Shown piece after piece: positions 1 to 5,623 of a DNA stretch of 7,719 nucleotides. Position 1 is the stretch's first letter, and every line of letters starts with the position of its first letter. Under the pieces are notes generated by a model, which did not search any database, had not been told where the DNA came from, and saw nothing but the letters and a program-made list of their open reading frames with translations. The DNA is from Pseudomonadota bacterium (GTDB lineage Bacteria; Pseudomonadota; Gammaproteobacteria; UBA5335), in the NCBI GenBank assembly GCA_021783685.1, contig JAJXTQ010000084.1, forward strand, positions 1-7,719, read 5' to 3'. The position numbers and the translations under genes were made by a program.

Positions 1-21
1 GACCGGCAGTTCTGGCCCTGA
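1..21 (+). CDS. possible C-terminal end of an upstream gene (partial)
   Basis: Reading from base 1, the frame gives DRQFWP followed by TGA at 19-21, eight bases before the ATG of the NifS-like gene. A GAGGTG Shine-Dalgarno-like element (20-25) overlaps this stop, the arrangement expected inside a tightly packed operon. Only six residues are visible, so no family can be assigned and the frame itself is uncertain. The other two forward frames are also open here. Confidence 0.3.
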   Translation, partial: DRQFWP

Positions 22-29
22 GGTGCGCC

Positions 30-1187
30 ATGGCGCTCATCTACTTCGACCACAACGCGACCACGCCGCTGGCGCCCGAGGCACTGTAGGCGATGTTGCC
101 TTACCTGCGCGAGGCCTTCGGGAATCCCTCGAGCCCGCACCGGTTTGCCGAGGCGCCCGCCGCGGCGGTGCGCACGGCGCGGAGCCAGGTGGCCGCGCTC
201 TTCAACGTGCCCGCCAAGGACCTCCATTTCACCAGTGGCGCGACCGAAAGCATCCACTGGGCGGTTCAGGGCGCGCTGGCCCTGCATCCCGAGCGCCGTC
301 ACCTCATCACCAGCGCCGTGGAGCATCCCGCGGTGCTCAAGCTGTGCCGCCATCTGGAACAGCAGGGCGTCGCGGTCACCTACCTGCCGGTCGATCGCGA
401 GGGACGGCTGCGTCTGCATTACCTCGAGGCGGCGCTGCGGCCCGACACCGCGCTGGTCTCGCTGATGGCGGCCAACAACGAGACCGGCGTGCTGTTTCCG
501 ATCGAGCAGATCGCCGAGCTGACCCGCGCGCGCGGGGTGCTGTTCCATGTGGATGCCGCGCAGACCGCCGGCAAGCAGCCGCTTGATCTGGCGCGTGTGC
601 CCATCGACCTCTTGTCGTTTTCCGGCCACAAGCTGCACGCGCCCAAGGGCATCGGCGCGCTCTACATCCGCAGCGGGCTCAACCTGCCGCCGCTGTTCTT
701 CGGCACCCAGGAGCGCGGCCGGCGCGGCGGCAGTCTGAACGTGCCCGCGATCGTCGGCCTGGGCGAGGCCTGCCGGCTGGCGGTCGCGTCCCTGGACGGT
801 TCATCCGCAGCGGTGGCTGCGCTGCGCGACCGCTTCGAAGCGGGCGTGCGCGCGCTGTTCCCCGCGGCACGGATCAACGGCGGGGCGGCGGAGCGCCTGG
901 CCGGCACCAGCAACATCGGCTTTCCCGGCTATGACGGCGAGGCCATCGTGCAGCGTCTGGACCGGGCCGGCATCGCCGCCGCCAACGGTGCGGCCTGCGT
1001 CGCCGGCGGCAGCCAGGCCTCGCACGTGCTGATGGCCATGCACAAGGACGAGGCGCTGGCCAACAGCGCCGTGCGATTTTCCTTCTCACGCTACAACACC
1101 ACGGCCGAGGTGGACGAGGCGCTCGCCGCACTGGCGCATGTTCTCTCCACCCTGGCCCCCGAGGCCGCCGCTGCACAGGGCGGCTGA
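30..1187 (+). CDS. nifS: NifS-like cysteine desulfurase interrupted by an in-frame amber stop (codon 20)
   Basis: PLP-dependent cysteine desulfurase family (class V aminotransferase fold), which moves sulfur from cysteine to a protein persulfide for Fe-S cluster assembly. Numbering the whole frame from ATG 30 (385 codons), the N-terminal motif YFDHNATTPLAPEAL is present. Then TAG at 87-89 breaks the frame, which continues at once with AMLPYLREAFGNPSS, the expected family sequence. Catalytic features are intact downstream: H99 (SAVEHP), D175 and Q178 (HVDAAQ), the PLP lysine K201 (SFSGHK) and the persulfide cysteine C323 (NGAACVAGG). One base change from CAG or GAG explains the stop. Initiation at ATG 93 would give 364 aa but would lose the DHNATT segment and has no good ribosome site. 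It lies 22 bases before nifT, so a role in nitrogenase cluster assembly is likely. The family is certain; the symbol nifS rather than another nif-linked desulfurase is inferred from context. It may be a fresh pseudogene, a sequencing error or a suppressed stop. Confidence 0.85.
87..89 (+). other. in-frame TAG (amber) inside the NifS-like gene
   Basis: TAG occurs at codon 20 of the NifS-like frame, between L19 and A21, with undisturbed family sequence on both sides and no shift of frame. Every other complete gene in the window ends in TGA or TAA, so TAG is not seen as a normal stop here. With so few genes that is only a weak hint. Confidence 0.9.
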
Positions 1188-1209
1188 ACATTCAACAGGG
1201 GAATGCCGC

Positions 1210-1419
1210 ATGAAAGTCATGATCCGCCGCGATGCCGCCGGTGCGCTGTCGGCCTATGTGCCCAAGAAAGACCTCGAAGAGCCCATCGTCTCGATGGAAA
1301 AGCCCGAAATGTGGGGCGGTGTGGTCACGCTCGCCAACGGCTGGCGGCTCGAGTTGCCGGCGCTGGCCGCCGACACGCGGCTGCCGCTGACCGTCGAAGT
1401 GCGCCGGCTGGGGGAATGA
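1210..1419 (+). CDS. nifT: nitrogen fixation protein NifT/FixU
   Basis: A 69-aa protein of the NifT/FixU family, a small conserved protein of unknown biochemical role found in nif operons, commonly after nifHDK. It starts MKVMIRR and contains the family block YVPKKDLEEPIVSMEKPE, then WGGVVTLANGWRLELP; the length is normal for the family. The start at 1210 is supported by an AGGGGAA ribosome site six bases upstream. It follows the NifS-like gene by 22 bases, and its TGA overlaps the next ATG (ATGA, 1416-1419), which suggests translational coupling. This gene is the firmest evidence that the operon belongs to nitrogen fixation. NifT has been reported as dispensable for nitrogenase activity in some species, so its exact job stays open. 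Confidence 0.93.
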   Translation: MKVMIRRDAAGALSAYVPKKDLEEPIVSMEKPEMWGGVVTLANGWRLELPALAADTRLPLTVEVRRLGE

Positions 1420-1691
1420 GCATGGACGCCGCCGATCTCGTCTGTCTGGAAAGTCTGCTCGGCGCCGAGGCGCCGCCGGATTGGCTGGCGCGCTTGCGCC
1501 GTGCACTGCCTGGCCGGTCGATCACGGTCTGCGATGCTGCCGACATGACCGAGGGCCAACCCTACCGGGAGTACCCGGCGTTCGAGGTCTATCTGGTGGA
1601 CGGCTCGGGGCATTGCTGGCAGCTCACGCAGAACCCGGCGACCGCCACGGCCCTGGTCATCGCCCAGCGTCGCCGCAGGGCCGTGTCGTGA
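1416..1691 (+). CDS. nif-associated small protein (DUF6129-like)
   Basis: A 91-aa soluble protein without signal peptide or membrane segment. Its second half, ITVCDAADMTEGQPYREY then FEVYLVDGSGHCWQLT and PATATALVIAQRR, resembles the DUF6129 family as I remember it. That family is encoded next to nifT in several diazotrophs and has no known function. The first 30 residues look like a small helical domain (LESLLGAEAPPDWLARLRRALPG). ATG 1416 is chosen because it makes an ATGA overlap with the nifT stop; ATG 1422 (MDAADL) is an alternative two codons later. The end overlaps the next gene by GTGA (1688-1691). The family name is from recall and could be wrong; the gene itself is well supported by its packing. 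Confidence 0.75.
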   Translation: MSMDAADLVCLESLLGAEAPPDWLARLRRALPGRSITVCDAADMTEGQPYREYPAFEVYLVDGSGHCWQLTQNPATATALVIAQRRRRAVS

Positions 1692-2845
1692 AACCCGCCG
1701 ACTACGACATCCTGCTCAGCGAACCCGACTTCAGCGACCTGGAACGGCAGATGGTGAATGCGGTGATGGGTTCGCCCTACATCACTGCCGGCCCGCTCAC
1801 CGAACGGCTGGAAGCCGCGGTGGCCGAGCGGCTGGGGCGTCGCCACGCATTGTGCCTGAGCAGTTCCACGCTGGCGCTGTGGCTGATTCTGCGGGCCGCC
1901 GACATCGGTTCGGGCAGCGCGGTGGTGGCGCCTTCCTATGGCTGGCGCCAGCTCGCCGATGGCGCGCTCTTCGCCGGTGCCGGCGTCGTGTTCGCCGACG
2001 TCGATTACTGGTCGGGCTGCCTCACGGCGGAGAAGGTCGCCGCGCGCCTCACCCCACAGACCCGCGCCCTGGTCGTGGCCAACGCCAATGGTCATCCGGC
2101 GCCCTGGGCCGAGCTGCGCGCACTGGCCGGCGCGCACGGACTGCTCTTGATCGAGGATTCGACCGAAGCGATCGGTTCGGTCTACCAGGGCCGGGCCGTC
2201 GGTAGCTTCGGCGACTGCGCCATTTTCGATTTCACCCAGCCGGGCCCGATCGCCTGCAGTGCGGGCGCGGTGATCCTCACCGACGACATCGACCTCGCCA
2301 GCCGCTTGCGGCTGTTGCGGGACCGGCGGCTGTCCGACCGCAGCTCGGTGGTGGCGGGGGGATTGCCGGTCGCGCAACTCGCGATGGGCGAGCTGAATGC
2401 GGGGCTGGGCCTGGCGCAGTGGACCCGGCTCGACGAACTTCTCAGCCAGCGCAAGGCGATCGAGGGGTATTACCTCGAGGTCATCCAGTCCTTCGAGGGC
2501 ATCAAGCCACCCTATGCCGCGCCCGACGTGGACGCGGTGCACTGGTTCCTGTCACTGGTGCACCTGGGCACCCGGTTCAGCCGCAGCAGCCGCGACGACA
2601 TCGTCGACGATCTGGCCACCGCGGGCGTGGAGGCCGCGGCCTATTGCCTGCCCCTGCACCGACAGGCGCGCTACTTCGACAAGCAGCGTCCGCGCCAGGA
2701 CCTGTGGGTCACCGACAAGCTGGCCGACCGCGCGCTGGCACTGCCGTTTCATCGCCATCTGGATGCCGAGGAAGTCAGCTTCATCGTCCAGACCGCCAAG
2801 GATGCCTCCATCAACGTGGGGGCGGGTTCCGCCATCTATCTGTAA
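1688..2845 (+). CDS. DegT/DnrJ/EryC1/StrS-fold aminotransferase-like protein lacking the PLP lysine
   Basis: A 385-aa protein of the DegT/DnrJ/EryC1/StrS family (fold-type I PLP enzymes, usually sugar aminotransferases). Recognisable blocks are GSPYITAGPLTERLEAAVAERLG near residues 30-52, LCLSSSTLALWLIL, VVAPSYGWRQLADGALFAGAGVVFADVD, and IEDSTEAIGSVYQG with the PLP-ring aspartate at D157. In typical members the lysine sits in FSFHxxKxxxxGEGG. Here the aligned stretch is FDFTQPGPIACSAGA, with Gly at residue 186 instead of Lys and Gln-Pro nearby. Without the Schiff-base lysine normal transamination is not expected, so it may be a binding or regulatory protein. The GTG start at 1688 overlaps the previous stop; the frame is open further upstream but that part does not match the family. 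It lies within the nif operon, which suggests an accessory role in nitrogen fixation, not cell-surface sugar synthesis; that is inference. Confidence 0.85.
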   Translation: MKPADYDILLSEPDFSDLERQMVNAVMGSPYITAGPLTERLEAAVAERLGRRHALCLSSSTLALWLILRAADIGSGSAVVAPSYGWRQLADGALFAGAGVVFADVDYWSGCLTAEKVAARLTPQTRALVVANANGHPAPWAELRALAGAHGLLLIEDSTEAIGSVYQGRAVGSFGDCAIFDFTQPGPIACSAGAVILTDDIDLASRLRLLRDRRLSDRSSVVAGGLPVAQLAMGELNAGLGLAQWTRLDELLSQRKAIEGYYLEVIQSFEGIKPPYAAPDVDAVHWFLSLVHLGTRFSRSSRDDIVDDLATAGVEAAAYCLPLHRQARYFDKQRPRQDLWVTDKLADRALALPFHRHLDAEEVSFIVQTAKDASINVGAGSAIYL

Positions 2846-2876
2846 ACAGGCGGCCCGAGCCGCCGAGGAGAGCGCC

Positions 2877-3101
2877 ATGAGTACCGATGTCATGATCCAC
2901 GTCCGTTTCGCCCCCGATGGCACCGTGATGGAAATCGGCGAGCGGCCGACGGGCTGCACCGCCCAGCAGTGGTTCAATTTCCTGACCCGCCAGAGCGGCC
3001 TGTCCTATCTCACGCTCTCCGGCGGGCGGGCGGTGTTCCGCATCGCGCCCGAGGCCGTTGGCGGCTTGCACGAACAAGCCGTGGCCGAGGTGGCGGCATG
3101 A
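2877..3101 (+). CDS. small conserved-looking protein of the nif operon, unknown function
   Basis: A 74-aa protein that I do not recognise. It begins MSTDVMIHVRFAPDGTVMEIGERP, then QQWFNFLTRQSG and YLTLSGGRAVFRIAP. This reads as an alternation of predicted beta strands and one short helix, with no signal peptide, cysteine pair or metal motif. The start is well placed: a GAGGAG ribosome site ends six bases before ATG 2877. The gene follows the aminotransferase-like gene after 31 bases, and its TGA overlaps the ATG of the SIR2-like gene (ATGA, 3098-3101), so the two are probably translated together and may act together. Its small size and position fit an accessory nif protein, but no function can be given. 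Confidence 0.72.
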   Translation: MSTDVMIHVRFAPDGTVMEIGERPTGCTAQQWFNFLTRQSGLSYLTLSGGRAVFRIAPEAVGGLHEQAVAEVAA

Positions 3102-3970
3102 ACGATACCCATCATCTGGACCTCATCGCCGGCAGCCTGCACGCCGGCCGCATGATTCCCTATCTCGGCCCCGGCATGCTGGAACTGTGTCCCGAGGCGG
3201 GCACGGTGCCGTCCTCGCTGGAGGCGCTGGCAACCTTTCTGGGCAGCAAGGTGACGGTCCCCGGCCGCGCGCGCGGCAATCTCGGGGCGAGCGCCCAGTA
3301 CATCGAGAACTTCAAGCACCGCAAGACGCTGGTGGACCTGATGTGCCAGGCCTTCGCGCCGGCGCTCACCCCCGCGCCGCTGCACCGGGCGCTGGCGGCG
3401 CTGCCGTCCGTGCCGCTCATCGTCCAGCTCTGGTACGACGACGTGATGCGCAGCGCGCTGGCCGAGCGACGGGACTTCGGGCTCATCCAGGGGTTGAGCC
3501 AGTCCGAGCATTTCGGCACCTGGCACCAGGCCATGGAAGCCGACGGCGCCGACCTGGACCTCGATGTGATCGCCGGGCGGACGCTGGCGCTCTACCAGCC
3601 CTGGGGCGCGGTGGCGCCGCGGCCGAACTTCCTGGTGTCCGACGCAGATTTCGTCGAGGTGCTCACCGAGATCGACATCCAGACCCCGATTCCCGCGCTG
3701 GTGCAGGAGCGCCGCCGCGAGCGGTCGTTCCTGTTCCTCGGTTGCCGCTTCACCAGCCAGACCGAGCGCATCTTTGCCCACCAGATCTGCAAACGCTCTG
3801 CGGCGCCGCATTACGCCGTGCTCGCCGCCGAGCCGACGCGCAACGAAGCCCGCTTTCTGGCCCAGCACGGCATCACCCGGCTGGCGCTGCCGTTGGCAGC
3901 GTTCGCCGATGCCCTGCAGGCGCAGCTCAGCGCCGGTCGTGCCGAGGCGCCGTTGTCGCGCACCGCCTGA
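3098..3970 (+). CDS. SIR2-like family protein with degenerate NAD-site residues, nif-associated
   Basis: A 290-aa protein resembling the SIR2-like (SIR2_2) family of Rossmann-type NAD-binding proteins. Expected landmarks are in order: a glycine turn MIPYLGPGM (19-27) where the family has GAGxS; SAQYIE (65-70); LAALPSVPLIVQLWYDD (99-115) at the place of the family's 'P..iiTTNYD'; LYQPWGAV (165-172) followed by NFLVSDADF, at the place of 'KLHG...lvlt..dy'; and a C-terminal SFLFLGCRFTSQTERIF, like the family's 'lFiGysl.D'. The Asn of TTNYD is Trp (W112) and the His of the LHG motif is Trp (W169), so NAD hydrolysis or deacylation is unlikely by the usual mechanism. The start at 3098 overlaps the preceding stop. 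It is the last gene of the operon. Assignment rests on the spacing of motifs, so it is a distant match. Confidence 0.75.
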   Translation: MNDTHHLDLIAGSLHAGRMIPYLGPGMLELCPEAGTVPSSLEALATFLGSKVTVPGRARGNLGASAQYIENFKHRKTLVDLMCQAFAPALTPAPLHRALAALPSVPLIVQLWYDDVMRSALAERRDFGLIQGLSQSEHFGTWHQAMEADGADLDLDVIAGRTLALYQPWGAVAPRPNFLVSDADFVEVLTEIDIQTPIPALVQERRRERSFLFLGCRFTSQTERIFAHQICKRSAAPHYAVLAAEPTRNEARFLAQHGITRLALPLAAFADALQAQLSAGRAEAPLSRTA

Positions 3971-4411
3971 AACCACATTTCTCCCGACAATCCGCCGGAG
4001 CGTCTCCCCGACCTCCGGTGGGCACCGGGAGCCCCGCAAGGGACGGCCGGTGAACCGCTTGTCCGGCCGGAGGCGGGCGGCCCGCACTCCCCGGCGCTGC
4101 CGATGTTCAAGTTTCCTTGCCGGTCGCCGCGGCGCGACCAGGCGGTCTTGCCTGACCGGAAAGACCCGCTCGCATTTCGCTCGGCGCAGGACCCGCGACG
4201 CACGAATCGATAGGCGGCGCTCCGGTCTTGGCGACGGGGATCGCAGGCGTTCTGGCCACGGCAACAGTGACCCTTTTCCGCAGCTTTTCTGAAATGCCTG
4301 CTTAACACGAGCAGTGCTAACGTCAATGAGCGCTGATCGGTATGTCGCGTCCGAAGGGCAATCGTCGCGACGCTGAAAGGGCAAGTGTCACTATCATTTG
4401 GGGAGCTGAAC
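3971..4411 (+). other. non-coding, hairpin-rich interval between the nif-type operon and the exported-protein pair
   Basis: About 440 bases with no credible gene on either strand. Potential RNA stems are dense: 3993-4000 with 4013-4020 (8 bp, one G-U), the overlapping alternative 4013-4019 with 4023-4031 (one bulge), 4044-4050 with 4063-4069 (7 bp, CGGCCGG), 4122-4127 with 4134-4139 (GGTCGC/GCGACC) and 4344-4349 with 4366-4371 (GTCGCG/CGCGAC). None is followed by a T tract, so a simple intrinsic terminator for the upstream operon is not visible. From about 4290 the sequence becomes more A/T-rich, as expected for the promoter and leader of the gene at 4412. I could not choose a convincing -35/-10 pair. 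Confidence 0.5.
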
Positions 4412-5008
4412 ATGAAGAAAATCCTGTCATCCTTGAGCTTGATGATTGCGTCCATGGGCGCTCATGCCGCCATGGTCGAGGTGGACGATGCCGGCTTGGC
4501 CGATGTTCGGGGTCAGATCAATCTCGTCAGTCTCGTCAACGTCGGCGTGTTCAGCGACAGCGTGTTCAGCCTGGTGAGCGGCTTCGGCGCCGACAGCCTG
4601 GCATCGGGCGTGCAGGTGGCCGGCGGCCATTCGCTGTTCACGGGCCTGAACGTTCTGGGCGCGACCGGCGCGACGGGTGTCAACATCGGTGGTGTTTCCG
4701 GCGTGTCGCTCGCTTCCGTGCTGGGCGGAACGGCTGCGACGGGCTTGAATCTCGGCGGTGCGGCAGGACTCTCGCTGGCGTCCGTATTGGGAATCACCGG
4801 CGGTACGGGCCTTGGCCTTGGCCCCGCGCTGGTCTCGATCGTAGCACCGGTCAACCTCGTCGGACTGAACGGTCTGGCCTTGGTCAATGGTGGTCTGGGC
4901 GGCGTATCGGTGTTTTCCGGGGTCAGTCTGCCGATCGGCGCGACCGGTGCCAGTATCGTCACCACCCCTTGGACGCTCAACGGCTTCGGCGCCTTCAACC
5001 TGTTCTGA
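4412..5008 (+). CDS. exported Gly/Leu/Ser-rich repeat protein with a DDAxLxxVxGQ motif (paralogue 1)
   Basis: A 198-aa protein of unknown function. Residues 1-19 form a Sec signal peptide (KK, hydrophobic core, AHA cleavage site). Right after it comes MVEVDDAGLADVRGQ (21-35), like the 'LDDxxLSxVxGQ' start of some proteobacterial exported proteins such as the FilA/DUF6160 type. The rest has no Cys and is rich in Gly, Leu, Val, Ser and Asn. Two clear 22-residue repeats lie at 86-107 and 108-129 (pattern xATGxNxGGxxGxSLASVLGxT), and the end reads NGFGAFNLF. A regular Gly-turn and hydrophobic-strand pattern suggests a beta-solenoid or aggregating surface protein; that is inference. A GGGGAG ribosome site lies six bases before ATG 4412. 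A shorter paralogue follows at 5115. Confidence 0.78.
   Translation: MKKILSSLSLMIASMGAHAAMVEVDDAGLADVRGQINLVSLVNVGVFSDSVFSLVSGFGADSLASGVQVAGGHSLFTGLNVLGATGATGVNIGGVSGVSLASVLGGTAATGLNLGGAAGLSLASVLGITGGTGLGLGPALVSIVAPVNLVGLNGLALVNGGLGGVSVFSGVSLPIGATGASIVTTPWTLNGFGAFNLF
4667..4798 (+). repeat. two tandem 22-codon repeats inside the exported protein gene
   Basis: Codons 86-107 and 108-129 of the 4412 gene encode two copies of a 22-residue unit sharing ATG-N-GG---G-SLASVLG. The DNA copies differ at many third positions, so the duplication is not recent and the protein pattern appears to be kept. A third, weaker unit starts at GGTGLGLGP. Confidence 0.75.
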
Positions 5009-5026
5009 TCAGCTCGCGGCATAGGC

Positions 5027-5057
5027 CGAGACGGCAGTCGCATGGGCTGCCGTCTCG
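5027..5057 (+). terminator. 11-bp perfect hairpin between the two exported-protein genes
   Basis: CGAGACGGCAG (5027-5037) pairs perfectly with CTGCCGTCTCG (5047-5057) around a nine-base loop, 19 bases after the stop of the first gene. There is no T run after the stem (GCTGG then AAAATTCG), so it does not look like a standard intrinsic terminator. It may attenuate transcription, protect the 3' end of the first message, or set different expression levels of the two paralogues. Confidence 0.55.
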
Positions 5058-5114
5058 CTGGAAAATTCGATGCAAGGTCGCAATCGTTTGGCTTCGTCCC
5101 GGGAGGGGAAAATC

Positions 5115-5519
5115 ATGATAGCGAAAGCACAAGGCCTCAGCCTGCTCATTGCCAGCGCAGCCATGGGCCCGATGGGATCGGCGCACGCAAGCCTGGAACC
5201 GATGGATGATGCCGAGCTGAGCGCAGTCCATGGCGGGCTGGCGCTCATCCCCGGGATCCTGAACGTCGGCCCGCTGCTCAATGTCCCGTTGGTGGCATTC
5301 AATCTGTTCGGCGCCGTCAGCCTGGTCTCGGGGATCAACATCGCTGCCGTCAGCGGGGGCAGCGGATTGAATCTGGGCGGGCTGGCAGGGCTCTCGCTGG
5401 CCAACACCCTGGGGATTTCGGGCCTGACCGGCATCAGCCTGCCGCTCGGGTTGGCCGGCGCCGCGGGGGTTGCGCTGCCGGGTTCCGTGAACGGCCTGGG
5501 CGTCCTGAATGTCTTGTGA
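5115..5519 (+). CDS. exported Gly/Leu-rich repeat protein with a DDAELSAVHGG motif (paralogue 2)
   Basis: A 134-aa paralogue of the protein at 4412; unknown function. A signal peptide covers 1-25 (core GLSLLIASAAMG, cleavage AHA|SLE). It is followed by LEPMDDAELSAVHGG (27-41), which closely imitates the double-glycine leader pattern of bacteriocin-type precursors but here lies after a Sec signal. The body has one 22-residue repeat unit at 81-102 (SGLNLGG then GLSLANTLG) matching those of the first protein, and the end NGLGVLNVL mirrors NGFGAFNLF. There is no Cys. The start at 5115 is chosen because GGGAGGGGA lies just upstream; an ATG at 5070 would put a charged stretch before the signal peptide. 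It converges with corA. Likely secreted or surface-located; the mature product and partners are not deducible. Confidence 0.75.
   Translation: MIAKAQGLSLLIASAAMGPMGSAHASLEPMDDAELSAVHGGLALIPGILNVGPLLNVPLVAFNLFGAVSLVSGINIAAVSGGSGLNLGGLAGLSLANTLGISGLTGISLPLGLAGAAGVALPGSVNGLGVLNVL
5355..5420 (+). repeat. single copy of the 22-codon repeat in paralogue 2
   Basis: Codons 81-102 of the 5115 gene encode GSGLNLGGLAGLSLANTLG and flanking residues, matching the tandem units of the 4412 gene. This links the two proteins as paralogues and shows that unit number varies between them. Confidence 0.65.
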
Positions 5520-5623
5520 TGGCACTCCGGCCGTGATCGCGCAAGCCGCCGGTCATGGCGCCTGCTCGCGCGGGATTCACGCGTGCACGGCGACGGGCCG
5601 GCCGGTCCTTGCCGACCTGAAAC
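5520..5623. other. convergent intergenic region with no identified feature
   Basis: About 100 bases lie between two convergent genes (stops at 5519 and 5624). It is GC-rich with short self-complementary words such as GGCCGGCC near 5600, but has no stem plus T-run arrangement that would mark an intrinsic terminator on either strand. Confidence 0.4.

Noticed and set aside
1481..1687. N-terminal extension of the aminotransferase-like frame
   Set aside because: It overlaps the DUF6129-like gene fully and its sequence is not family-like. The GTG at 1688 with the GTGA overlap is the better start.
1589..2542. 317-codon open frame on the minus strand
   Set aside because: It is the antisense of the aminotransferase-like gene, has low-complexity composition and shows no recognisable domain.
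4013..4160. Possible cobalamin riboswitch (GGGA, GGTGAA, CCCGCACT and CCAGG words in roughly the right order)
   Set aside because: The key CCCGCnACTG and CAGGAnACC boxes are not matched, no B12-related gene follows, and GC-rich DNA produces such words easily. A covariance-model search would settle it.
4250..4290. Possible sigma-54 promoter (TGGCC near 4255)
   Set aside because: The GG and GC dinucleotides are not at the -24/-12 spacing of TGGCAC-N5-TTGC.
3005..4384. 459-codon open frame on the minus strand
   Set aside because: It lies antisense to the SIR2-like gene and is rich in Arg, Gly and Ala, as expected for a shadow frame in high-GC DNA. No family motif or ribosome site was seen.
4340..4400. 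Possible c-di-GMP (GEMM) riboswitch, from GGGCAA and GACGC words upstream of an exported protein gene
   Set aside because: The space between the two blocks is too short for the P2 stem and the flanking consensus is missing.
3811..4455. Minus-strand open frame spanning the long intergenic region
   Set aside because: It crosses the SIR2-like gene and the start of the exported-protein gene, and has neither a motif nor a ribosome site. I treat the interval as non-coding.
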